Positions 25,597 through 33,089 of a DNA stretch of 43,825 bases are shown in pieces. Both the position numbers and the translations under genes were made by a program. The notes under the pieces are model-generated. The model saw only the letters and a list, made by a program, of their open reading frames with translations, had not been told where the DNA came from and did not search any database. The stretch's first letter is position 1. The number at the start of each line of letters is the position of its first letter. This stretch comes from JAVBUY01 sp031552735 (GTDB taxonomy: Bacteria > Bacillota > Clostridia > Christensenellales > Aristaeellaceae): positions 1 to 43,825 of the forward strand of contig JAVBMF010000010.1 in the NCBI GenBank assembly GCA_031552735.1. Direction: 5' to 3'.

Positions 25597-26601
25597 TCAT
25601 TCGTAGAGCTTGTAAGATTTTTGCTCGATTTTTTTTAAGATGCGGTCGGCCTCGTGCGCTTCGGGCAGCACGGGACAGTAGTCCAGCCCTTTTGTTTGCG
25701 CGGTCAGCCGTACGGGCAGTATATCCAGCTGCGGCGGCGCTTGCTGGCCGGTGGCGCTGGGGTCGATGGTGAAGGTAAGCTGCGCAAGGAAACTGTCTTT
25801 ATCCTTGGTGTCGAGCACGCCTCCCGGAATCAGGCTGCCCAGCGAATAGAGTATGTATCGGCCTTCGTATTTTTCAATGCCTTGGATGACATGCGGGTGA
25901 TGCCCCAGCACCGCATCCGCGCCGGCCTTGATGGCGGCGCGGCCAATGCGTCGCTGCTCGGCGGTGAAGGCGGCCTCGTACTCGCTGCCCCAATGGAAAG
26001 AAGCGAGGACAATATGACAGCCCTGTTCGCGCAGCTTGTCCACCTGCGCGGAAATATCCGCGCCAGCCTTAGGGAAGGGATAGCTGCGCCCGATCAGCCC
26101 GACGCGCACGCCGTTTTTCTCGTAGATCGCGGTCAAGCCGCGCCCAAAGGCCAGTACGTCCACGCGAGCAACCTCGCGCAGCGTGTCCTCCAGACCCTGC
26201 TCGCCATAGTCCAGCATATGGTTGTTGGCCAGATTGACCGCCTCGACGCTGCCTTCCGACAGGATGCGCGCATAGCCCGGCTTGCCGCGGAAGTGCAGCG
26301 CGCGCTTCTCTTTGGCGGTGCTTTCGGTCAGCGGCCCCTCTAGGTTGATGATGGTCAAGTCATCCTGCGCGAACGCTGCGGCCAGTCCGGCCAGCGGCGC
26401 GCCCAGCCCCAGTCCTTCGGCGCGCATATTGAAGGCGGCGGGGTTTTCCTCCCAGCCCTCGCGCACGCCCAGCGTGCAGTCACCCCCGGCGGTGACAACA
26501 AAGGAAAGCCCCTGCGAAGCAGGACTTTGGGCGGAAGCGGCGGTGCTGAGCAGCGCACAGGCGATCAGCAGAAGGCAAAGCGCGCGTCCGGTTTGTCGCA
26601 A
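25597..26601 (-). CDS. CapA/PgsA-like metallophosphatase-fold protein
   Basis: A 334-residue exported protein of the CapA (poly-gamma-glutamate capsule) family, with an N-terminal signal sequence (ALCLLLIACALLSTAASA). Calcineurin-like motifs are present: AGGDCTLG, NLEGPLT, NLANNHMLDYG, HWGSEYE and GHHPHVIQG. In Bacillus, the homologue belongs to the poly-gamma-glutamate machinery, but no capB or capC is seen, so that polymer is not implied. TTG at 26601 was chosen: AAGGAGG lies six bases upstream, and it avoids overlap with the preceding gene; an earlier GTG at 26628 lies inside that gene. Confidence 0.85.
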   Translation of the reverse strand: MRQTGRALCLLLIACALLSTAASAQSPASQGLSFVVTAGGDCTLGVREGWEENPAAFNMRAEGLGLGAPLAGLAAAFAQDDLTIINLEGPLTESTAKEKRALHFRGKPGYARILSEGSVEAVNLANNHMLDYGEQGLEDTLREVARVDVLAFGRGLTAIYEKNGVRVGLIGRSYPFPKAGADISAQVDKLREQGCHIVLASFHWGSEYEAAFTAEQRRIGRAAIKAGADAVLGHHPHVIQGIEKYEGRYILYSLGSLIPGGVLDTKDKDSFLAQLTFTIDPSATGQQAPPQLDILPVRLTAQTKGLDYCPVLPEAHEADRILKKIEQKSYKLYE

Positions 26602-26612
26602 GGGCAGCCTCC

Positions 26613-28133
26613 TTATTTGTCGATCCACACCGTCGTCAGTGAGGGAATGGTGGTTTCCTTGCCGGAGCTATCCTGCTCCACATACGGCGCATTGGCCGTT
26701 GCGAAGCAAGTGATTTTCTGCCCCTCCTGCAATGCCGGATCGGTGTCGCACAGCAGCACGATGGGCGCGTTGCCGTTGCGCACGCGGGTGACGTTGACGC
26801 GCGCAAACCATACGCCGTCGCCTTCGGACACATTCATGACGGTGCCGGTAAAGGTTAGCAGCTTGCCGAGGTAGTCGGCGGGGTTCTTGGTGAGCTGTGA
26901 ATAGGAAACTTCCTCGGCTTGCTCGCGGATGTCCACCGCGTCATGCTCCGGCGTATGCTCGCGCACAAAGTCAATGTTAATGCGCCGATCCTTGCTGCCG
27001 CTCATGCTGACCACCAGCACCAGATGATACTCGCCGGGCAGGCGTGTATCCACATCAAAGGAGAAACGGCCGTCCTTGCCGATCTTCTTGGATTGCCCGC
27101 TGCGGTTGTCCAGCAATTGCAGCTGCACCCCGGTCAGCGTCCAGCCCGACAGCGTATAGGTATCCGCTGTCCACAGCGTAGGCAGATCCTTGTCGTAGTT
27201 GATGGGAATCAGCCCATCCTGATAGGTCAGCACCTGGTTCATAGCGGTATCAAGCCAATCTTGCTTGGTGGCGGTCAGCGTCAGCATATAGACGCCCTGA
27301 TCGGCCAGCGTGCAGCGCAGTGTGAAGTTGCCTTCGGCATCGGTGGTGGCGACGCTGAGCGTGATCGGCTCGTCGCCCTCGTATGCCGTGTGGCTGAGCA
27401 CCAGCCCGGCGCCCGGCTCGGTCTTGCCGGTGATGCGGATATTGCCGTCGCCGGTTTCGCGCGGGATGCCGCCGGAGAGCTCCAGCGGCAACGCCACCGC
27501 TGGGGCGGGCAACTGCTCCGTAAAGGAGAAGCCCGCCAGAGTATCCTTGAAATTAGCCAGATCACGGTTGGAGAACCGATTTTTCTGCACACGGTCGAGG
27601 ATGTAGTTTTTGCCGTTGCGGATGGTGAAATACTGTACGCCGCGCTGGGCGATTTCACCGTCTTTCAGGATGTTGTAGCGCAGAAACAGAAACCGGCCCA
27701 TCGTGGGATGCGTTTGCCACTCCGCTTCCTGATAGCGGATGTTGGTGATGCGCCATTGCGACAGGTCCGTGAAGGAATCTGCAATGGCCTTGCGTTGGGC
27801 AGCCGACGCGCGGCCGATGTCGAAGATGCGTACGCTGCGCGCGTCTTCCGTGACCATCAGGCGGTAGCTGTTGGTAAATGATTCGTTCCAGCCCTCGGCT
27901 ACGATGCTTTCGGTGGCAAAGCGCGCCGCCATGTCGTCGGTGTTAAACCCGGCTTCCTCCAACTGCACGCGATAGACCGGAATGCCCGACGGCGTCACCA
28001 CCAGCCACGCGTCGGGGAAGGCCAGTTGCGCGTGCACAGAGGACAGGTTGATATCCTGCGCCATGCCGACATTGGCGAACAGTATGGTGGCGGCGCAGCA
28101 GAGATACGCGGCGACTGAACGCAAGGGTTTCAC
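26613..28133 (-). CDS. secreted protein with Ig-like and OB-like domains (paralogue 2)
   Basis: A 506-residue exported protein with a signal sequence ending near FANVGMAQ. The N-terminal domain (about 26-205) has no family I can name. Ig-like beta domains follow (ITGKTEPGAGLVLSHTAYEG with DAEGNFTLRCTL, and a second around 315-390). The C-terminal part (KNPADYLGKLLTFTGTVMNV) looks like an OB fold. It shares this plan with the next gene upstream, including the spacing before the C-terminal domain, so the two are probably old tandem duplicates. GTG at 28133 has AAAGGGGAA upstream. Likely a cell-surface or periplasm-equivalent protein; function unknown. Confidence 0.75.
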   Translation of the reverse strand: MKPLRSVAAYLCCAATILFANVGMAQDINLSSVHAQLAFPDAWLVVTPSGIPVYRVQLEEAGFNTDDMAARFATESIVAEGWNESFTNSYRLMVTEDARSVRIFDIGRASAAQRKAIADSFTDLSQWRITNIRYQEAEWQTHPTMGRFLFLRYNILKDGEIAQRGVQYFTIRNGKNYILDRVQKNRFSNRDLANFKDTLAGFSFTEQLPAPAVALPLELSGGIPRETGDGNIRITGKTEPGAGLVLSHTAYEGDEPITLSVATTDAEGNFTLRCTLADQGVYMLTLTATKQDWLDTAMNQVLTYQDGLIPINYDKDLPTLWTADTYTLSGWTLTGVQLQLLDNRSGQSKKIGKDGRFSFDVDTRLPGEYHLVLVVSMSGSKDRRINIDFVREHTPEHDAVDIREQAEEVSYSQLTKNPADYLGKLLTFTGTVMNVSEGDGVWFARVNVTRVRNGNAPIVLLCDTDPALQEGQKITCFATANAPYVEQDSSGKETTIPSLTTVWIDK

Positions 28134-28178
28134 GGAGCATTCCCCTTTCGCGATGCGATTGGACGGTGAATAAACGCG

Positions 28179-29729
28179 TTACAAATTCGCAAAGAAGAAC
28201 TGGCAGACAGGCAGGTTCAACACCTTTCCTGTGACCGGACGGAACTGCATGCTTTCGCCTGTGGGGCGCACATAGAAGGTGGCGACATCGCCGACCTGAT
28301 ACGACAGCGGCTGATCGCTGATGATCCACAGCGAGTCCGCGCTCTCATCGGTGTGCTCCGCCAGCGCGGTGGAGATCAGCAGGCAGGGCTTGCCGTTCGA
28401 CTCGCCCACATCGGTGACGCGACCGCGGAAATTCATGTTCTTGCCGGTGTAGGCGTCCGGCGTCTTGACGAGCTTTGCATAGTCGGAAGGCACCAGCTTG
28501 GTGCGGAAGGCGGCGATGGCCTCGCGCTCGGTGAACTGGCGCGTAATGGAGATGTCCAGTTTGCCATCCGCATAGCCCGGCGTGGAGGCGACCAGCAGGT
28601 ATTCGTGCGTGCCTTCCTCCGCGATTTTCACGCGCATGGAGTACAGCCCCTGCACATTGGCGGTGGTGCTGGCGCGCAGCTTTTCACCTAGGATGGACAC
28701 CTTGGCGTACGGCGCGGTCTGGCCGCGAATCGGGAACTCGGACTTTAGCATCGGACCGACGGGCTCGGTCATGGTCAGCGGCACCACCGGCTGCTCAAAG
28801 AGAATGCGATAGGACTTGGCGGCTTTCTTCTGACCATCTTTGATGGCCTCAATGCGCAGCTCCAGCTCGCCGCTCTCGGGCAGCGTAACGATCTGCGAGA
28901 AACTGCCGTTTTTCTTGGACGCACCACGCGCCAGCATTTTGTCGCCCAGCATGAAGCGCAGCTCGGCTTCCGGTTCGGCGGTGCCGGTAATCGTGATGCG
29001 ATACGCATCGGTCCAAGCGGGCGGCTGCGCGTCCAGCGCCATGCCGGGCTGCTCACTGATCATGGGCGCGACACCGGGTGTCGGCCTGGGCGTTGGCGCG
29101 GCGGTCGGTTCAGGCGATGGTGAGGGCGTCGGTTCCGGGCTGGCCAACTGGGATAGGAACGACAGCCGACCGATCACATCCAATACCAGCTTGTCGTCAG
29201 CCTCCGTGGGCTCGCGGCCAATCACCGAGCTGGACAGCATGTATTGCTGGCCGTGCGCCAGTGTTACATAGCGCAGCGTATAGACAGATAAATTGGCCTG
29301 TTGCGAAGTGAACACCATGCGCAGCCACTCCGGCGCGTCGGGGGAGAAAGCGACCTGCTGGTAGCGGGGCATCGCCTGATAGGCGGCCAACAGCGCATCG
29401 GTCTCCACGCGGTTCAGCCCGGCGTCCGAAACGATGGCCAGTGTGATCTGGCCGCCCGCTTCGGGCAGGATTTCCATCACCACATGCTCGGCCTGAAAAC
29501 TGGCCAACATCGCGTCCTCGGATGTGCCCAGCGCGGACAGAAATTCGGTGTGCTCGGCGAGGTTGTGCTGGGTCAGCACGCGCCAGTCGGGCGCGGCGGC
29601 CAGACGGAAGCCTTCATACGGGAACACGAAATCGCCGCCCAACGCGTCGGCGAGAACCGCTGACGGAGCAAGCGCGAGAAGGATGCACAGCGCGAGCGTA
29701 CCAAGGCGGCGCAGGGGATGTTGCTGCAT
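28179..29729 (-). CDS. secreted protein with Pro-rich linker, Ig-like and OB-like domains (paralogue 1)
   Basis: A 516-residue exported protein, first gene of its operon. A signal sequence (LALCILLALAPSAVLADA) leads to an unknown globular domain of about 160 residues. A low-complexity Pro/Thr/Ser linker near 193-222 follows, a typical extracellular spacer. Two Ig-like units come next (ITITGTAEPEAELRFML with KKNGSFSQIV; FPIRGQTAPYAKVSILGEKL) and then a C-terminal OB-like part (KTPDAYTGKNMNFRGRVTDV). The ATG follows TAGGAG by nine bases, downstream of the promoter at 29786-29814. Paralogous to the following gene. Function unknown. Confidence 0.75.
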   Translation of the reverse strand: MQQHPLRRLGTLALCILLALAPSAVLADALGGDFVFPYEGFRLAAAPDWRVLTQHNLAEHTEFLSALGTSEDAMLASFQAEHVVMEILPEAGGQITLAIVSDAGLNRVETDALLAAYQAMPRYQQVAFSPDAPEWLRMVFTSQQANLSVYTLRYVTLAHGQQYMLSSSVIGREPTEADDKLVLDVIGRLSFLSQLASPEPTPSPSPEPTAAPTPRPTPGVAPMISEQPGMALDAQPPAWTDAYRITITGTAEPEAELRFMLGDKMLARGASKKNGSFSQIVTLPESGELELRIEAIKDGQKKAAKSYRILFEQPVVPLTMTEPVGPMLKSEFPIRGQTAPYAKVSILGEKLRASTTANVQGLYSMRVKIAEEGTHEYLLVASTPGYADGKLDISITRQFTEREAIAAFRTKLVPSDYAKLVKTPDAYTGKNMNFRGRVTDVGESNGKPCLLISTALAEHTDESADSLWIISDQPLSYQVGDVATFYVRPTGESMQFRPVTGKVLNLPVCQFFFANL

Positions 29730-29785
29730 GTATTCGCACTCCTAACGGATGTTGATCTGTTCACACACGAAAAAAGTCCCCATGT

Positions 29786-29814
29786 ATTGTACCACAACAG
29801 GCAGCGGATGCCAA
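29786..29814 (-). promoter_or_regulatory. promoter of the six-gene envelope/NYN unit
   Basis: Minus-strand -35 TTGGCA (29814-29809, five of six), 17-base spacer, -10 TACAAT (29791-29786, five of six). It is one of the best sigma-A promoters in the window and separates this unit from the sigma/anti-sigma pair. Confidence 0.8.
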
Positions 29815-29858
29815 TCTTCTCAACAAAATGGGCGGCGCGGTAGATGTTTCCAAACAGC

Positions 29859-29891
29859 GAGGCGCTCCATCGCGATGCGAAGGAGCGCCTC
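29859..29891 (-). terminator. hairpin after the anti-sigma gene
   Basis: A perfect ten-base stem, GAGGCGCTCC (29859-29868) with GGAGCGCCTC (29882-29891). The minus-strand tail has only a short TTT, so termination may be inefficient and some read-through to the next unit is possible. Confidence 0.5.
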
Positions 29892-29906
29892 GTGGGGATA
29901 GGCGGT

Positions 29907-30866
29907 TTACTGGGCGGCACTTTCTTCCAGCGCCTGCCGATAGGCGGTGAAGAAGTCCCCGCAGCTCCAGGTACCGCACGCGCTGACCAGCTCGTCGGAT
30001 ACCAGTAGCTGTACCGACAGCCCGCTTTGCAGCTCGATGGTCAGCGACTGCTTGCCGCGCAGCGAATCCTCGCTGTAATAATCGGCGCTGTCGAGCAGGA
30101 CATCAACCAGGCTAGAAGCGGTGTCCGCGTCGGTGATCTGCCCCACACCGGACAGATCGAGCGAGACGGCTTTGCCACGGATGGCCAGCGCGTTTTCCAG
30201 CGTGCCGTCGGTGCCGTAGTCGGCAAAGGACACGCGCTGGAACAGGCGCATTTTGCCGTTGACCTCGGCGGCGACGGCGGTGCTCGCGCTCAGACCGGAG
30301 ACGGCGTAGACCGCAGCGCCTTCATCGACGACGTTGGATACGCCGCTCTGCCACGCGGAGGCGTCGGCCAGCGCGGGCTCATCGGTAAAGGTGGCGATGG
30401 AACCCAGCGAGTCGCCCAGCGCGCGGCTGCTGACAGAGCTGGGGCTGGTCAGCATGCGGTAGGCATGGCAGTCAATGCCGATCATCGGGAAATTGCCACC
30501 GTCACCCTTGGCGAAAATCGAGCGGAACTTCGAGGGGGCCTGTATGCCGGAAACGGTCAGGCTGCCCTCCGGCACATCCAGCATGGCGAGCATTGGCGGC
30601 GCGCTGGTGCTTTCGCCGGAGGAGTAGGTGTCAATTTTGTGCGGGCCCAGCTGGGCGGAGGGCGCAATGGTGCGCGCGACAATGATCGCGCCGGAAACCA
30701 CCAGCACCAGCGCGGCGCAGAAGGGAGCGGCGCGCAGTGCCCATGAACGACCGGTGTGTGAAGGTTGCGCGGAACGTGCAAGAATGCGCTGGCGAAGTCC
30801 AGCGTCGGCATGCACATCAGCCATCAGTTCGTTGGCGATGCGCGGCAGTTGATCCAGTCGGTTCAT
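29907..30866 (-). CDS. probable anti-sigma factor (single-pass membrane protein)
   Basis: A 319-residue protein. A short N-terminal cytoplasmic part of about 45 residues is followed by one membrane helix (APFCAALVLVVSGAIIVA) and a large extracytoplasmic domain. The N-terminal part lacks the HxxxCxxC zinc motif of ZAS anti-sigma factors, so the type is not certain. The call rests mainly on position: the ATG overlaps the sigma-factor stop (ATGA) and follows AAAGGAGGAGA. That coupling is usual for sigma/anti-sigma pairs. It probably holds the ECF sigma factor inactive until an envelope signal arrives. Confidence 0.68.
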   Translation of the reverse strand: MNRLDQLPRIANELMADVHADAGLRQRILARSAQPSHTGRSWALRAAPFCAALVLVVSGAIIVARTIAPSAQLGPHKIDTYSSGESTSAPPMLAMLDVPEGSLTVSGIQAPSKFRSIFAKGDGGNFPMIGIDCHAYRMLTSPSSVSSRALGDSLGSIATFTDEPALADASAWQSGVSNVVDEGAAVYAVSGLSASTAVAAEVNGKMRLFQRVSFADYGTDGTLENALAIRGKAVSLDLSGVGQITDADTASSLVDVLLDSADYYSEDSLRGKQSLTIELQSGLSVQLLVSDELVSACGTWSCGDFFTAYRQALEESAAQ

Positions 30867-31375
30867 TGCGGCTCTCCTCCTTTCAGTAGCGCTTCCAGTT
30901 TTTTTCGTGCGCGGGATAATCGGCTGGAGATGGTGCCTTCGGGCAGGTCCAGCATGGCGGCGATCTCCACGATGCCATACCCCTGATAATAATGTAGCAG
31001 GACGACTTCCTTAAATGCGGGCGATAGCTGTTGCACGGTTTCCATAATCTCGGCTTTCTGTGAAAATTCTGCGATGCTGTCAGTTCCGGGGATGAAATCA
31101 AACGGGGAGCCTAACACCACCCGTTTGACCCAAGCGGCTCGCCACAAGTCCCGGCAGCGGTTGAGCGCTACCTTGAGCAACCATGCTTTTTCGTGGCCTT
31201 GCTGAATCTCGGGTCCTTTGGTAAGCAGGCGGATGAACACATCCTGGCAAACATCTTCCGCTTGCTGGCGATCCCCTAAATAGAAGTAGGAAACGCGCAG
31301 CACATCATCAGCATAGGCTTCGTACAGTCGCTCGAACTGCTCGCGGCGATCAAAGGTTTCTGACGCGTTTGTCAA
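30863..31375 (-). CDS. ECF-type RNA polymerase sigma factor
   Basis: A 170-residue group 4 sigma factor. Region 2 is seen in FERLYEAYADDVLRVSYFYL and AEDVCQDVFIRLL (the DxQDVF -10-recognition helix). Region 4 is LSPAFKEVVLLHYYQGYGIV with the helix-turn-helix EIAAMLDLPEGTISSRLSRA. Region 3 is missing, as in all ECF members. TTG at 31375 was chosen because AAAAGGTGG lies nine bases upstream and the resulting length is normal; the frame stays open to 31519 through the leader. Its target promoters cannot be named from this window. Confidence 0.9.
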   Translation of the reverse strand: MTNASETFDRREQFERLYEAYADDVLRVSYFYLGDRQQAEDVCQDVFIRLLTKGPEIQQGHEKAWLLKVALNRCRDLWRAAWVKRVVLGSPFDFIPGTDSIAEFSQKAEIMETVQQLSPAFKEVVLLHYYQGYGIVEIAAMLDLPEGTISSRLSRARKKLEALLKGGEPQ

Positions 31376-31490
31376 CCGACGATACCACCTTTTCTCAATG
31401 ATGTAACGCGCGCGAAATGCGTTTTCATCCCAGGAAATTGCCTGAGTTACCAAAATAATATGAAATCGCACTTGATAACGTGTATACATC

Positions 31491-31519
31491 ATTATAGAGG
31501 CGCGAAAAGGTGTGCGCAA
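31491..31519 (-). promoter_or_regulatory. promoter of the sigma/anti-sigma pair
   Basis: Minus-strand -10 TATAAT (31496-31491, perfect), 17-base spacer, -35 TTGCGC (31519-31514, three of six). It looks like sigma-A rather than ECF self-recognition. The leader to the TTG start is about 110 bases. Confidence 0.6.
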
Positions 31520-31534
31520 GAGCGGAAATTATGG

Positions 31535-32500
31535 CTAAATTCCGGCAGGCATCGCGTCGCCGTCGTCTAACACGATGGAGGTACCCCACGCCAGCGCGGA
31601 ATCATAGCTTGCGTCGCCGATCAGCGCAGCCAGCTCGCTGTCGGCCAGCGTGCCGTCGGCGTGTCGCGCGGCGGCGGTGACCAATGCCGTGGCGCGCGCG
31701 GTCGCCTGGTCGATCAACTCGGGCACGCTGTCAAAGCGCACCGGCGCGTCCGGTGCGAAGGGGCTGCGCCAGGGCTGGCGCGTCAGGTTGAGAAAATCGT
31801 GTGCAGGCAGGCGGCGCGGGATGGCGTGCGCCTCGACCAGTCCGGGCTTGCCCAGCAGTGTGGCGACCGCCGAGAACACGCGATACTTCACGCCGGTCGG
31901 ACTGTAGAGCAGGCGGCAGATCGCGACCGAATCGGAGAAACTGCGCAGCACAAACTCGGTATCAATCGGGTGATCGGGGAATACTGCGGAGACGGCGGGG
32001 ATCAGCGCCCGCGCGATTTCATGCCGCTGCGCATCGGTCAGCGCCATCAACCCCGTCATGTGCCGCGGGATGCCCGCATGGCCTTGACGATGGTATAACC
32101 AGGTGTCGGCGGCGGCTTCCAGTCCGCAGTGCACATTGGTGCAGTATCGCCCTTGCGCGTCAAAGGAATGCGCATAGACAAACGGATGCAGCGCCGTGTC
32201 CCCGGCGTAGTGGGTCAGAAAGCCCAGCGCGTAGCTGAACGCCACCGGCCCGGCTTGCTGTGCCGAGCGCAGCAGCGCCATCAAAAACGCGCCGGTATGC
32301 TCCTTGTGCAGCATCTCGCCGACCGGGTTGAAGGTGATGTGCAGACTAGGGCGCAGCATGCGGTAAAAGAAGAAAGGATCCGGGCCCTGCGCACCGGCCA
32401 GAAAGGCCGCGCGGTGCGTGGCGGCCAGCGCCGGTTGCTGCGCGATGGCGGCGGCCAGCGCATCGGTTGCCAGGCTCTCGTGGACATAACTTGCGGGCAT
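31535..32500 (-). CDS. zinc-dependent phospholipase C-like protein
   Basis: A 321-residue protein of the zinc-dependent phospholipase C/S1-P1 fold. Metal-ligand-like His and Asp residues appear in SYVHESLATDAL, FLAGAQGPDPFFFY, FLTHYAGDTALHPFVYAHS and TNVHCGLEAAADTWL. No signal sequence is evident, so it may act inside the cell, unlike secreted toxins of the family. The ATG at 32500 follows AGGAGAAG; an upstream in-frame start at 32545 has no such site. It is divergent from the MarR operon, with a 48-base gap to that operon's -35 element. Confidence 0.85.
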   Translation of the reverse strand: MPASYVHESLATDALAAAIAQQPALAATHRAAFLAGAQGPDPFFFYRMLRPSLHITFNPVGEMLHKEHTGAFLMALLRSAQQAGPVAFSYALGFLTHYAGDTALHPFVYAHSFDAQGRYCTNVHCGLEAAADTWLYHRQGHAGIPRHMTGLMALTDAQRHEIARALIPAVSAVFPDHPIDTEFVLRSFSDSVAICRLLYSPTGVKYRVFSAVATLLGKPGLVEAHAIPRRLPAHDFLNLTRQPWRSPFAPDAPVRFDSVPELIDQATARATALVTAAARHADGTLADSELAALIGDASYDSALAWGTSIVLDDGDAMPAGI

Positions 32501-32548
32501 GGTTCTTCTCCTGCAAAAAATTTTTTGTCGACATACAATTCGCACCCC

Positions 32549-32577
32549 TTGACGGTTTCTCCTGCTCGTGCTATTAT
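32549..32577 (+). promoter_or_regulatory. promoter of the MarR-ABC operon
   Basis: -35 TTGACG (32549-32554), 17-base spacer, -10 TATTAT (32572-32577), each five of six. The expected start lies inside the operator that follows. Confidence 0.82.
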
Positions 32578-32580
32578 TGC

Positions 32581-32607
32581 TTAGCCGCCTAACAATAAGT
32601 CGGCTAA
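32581..32607. promoter_or_regulatory. MarR operator (inverted repeat)
   Basis: Two related 12-base near-palindromes, TTAGCCGCCTAA (32581-32592) and TAAGTCGGCTAA (32596-32607). The outer arms TTAGCCG and CGGCTAA are also perfectly inverted. The position just after the -10 element means binding would block transcription. It is the likely site of autoregulation by the MarR protein encoded next. Confidence 0.78.
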
Positions 32608-32624
32608 CGAAACGGAGTGATCCA

Positions 32625-33089
32625 ATGGACGATCGCGAGAAACTGCGGCATGCGCTGTTTCACATGGGCCGCTTGCACCATCGCTGGATGCACAGCATGG
32701 CGGAGAAATTCGGCCTGTACCCCGGGCAGCCGCAGATTCTGCATGCGCTGACGCATCGCGAAGGCGCAAGCCAGGTTGAACTGGCGCAGGGCGCGCGCGT
32801 TAGGCCGCCGACCATGGCGGTGATGCTGCGGCGCATGGAGGCCGCCGGGCTGATCGAACGCTGCGGCGACCCGCAGGACGCGCGCGTGCAGCGCGTATAC
32901 CTGACGGACAAAGGGCGCGACGTGCAGCGGCGGACCGACGTGGCCTTTGAGCGCGTTGGCGCGGAGATGTTTGTCGGCTTTTCGGATGAGGAGCTGCGCA
33001 CGTTTCTGGCACTCATGGAAAAACTGAACCGAAATCTTGCGTCAAAAAACGATCAGGAGGATCTATGCGAAAACTGTTCCGATATCTGA
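32625..33089 (+). CDS. MarR-family transcriptional regulator
   Basis: A 154-residue dimeric winged-helix repressor. The DNA-recognition part is ASQVELAQGARVRPPTMAVML with the wing LIERCGDPQDARVQRVYLTD, where the DxRxxR-like signature is present. Terminal helices form the dimer. It probably represses the two ABC genes behind it through the operator at 32581-32607 and is relieved by a small molecule, possibly an export substrate. ATG at 32625 follows ACGGAGTGA. The 3' end overlaps the first ABC gene by 25 bases and contains that gene's AGGAGG. Confidence 0.93.
   Translation: MDDREKLRHALFHMGRLHHRWMHSMAEKFGLYPGQPQILHALTHREGASQVELAQGARVRPPTMAVMLRRMEAAGLIERCGDPQDARVQRVYLTDKGRDVQRRTDVAFERVGAEMFVGFSDEELRTFLALMEKLNRNLASKNDQEDLCENCSDI

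Noticed and set aside
26601..29729. The secreted Ig-like paralogues considered as a phage or contractile-injection baseplate pair
   Set aside because: Signal sequences, Pro-rich spacer and the envelope-type neighbours argue for ordinary secretion. No phage or sheath gene lies nearby.
30041..30226. Short minus-strand open frame inside the anti-sigma gene
   Set aside because: Alternative frame within an intact gene, with shadow composition and no start signal.
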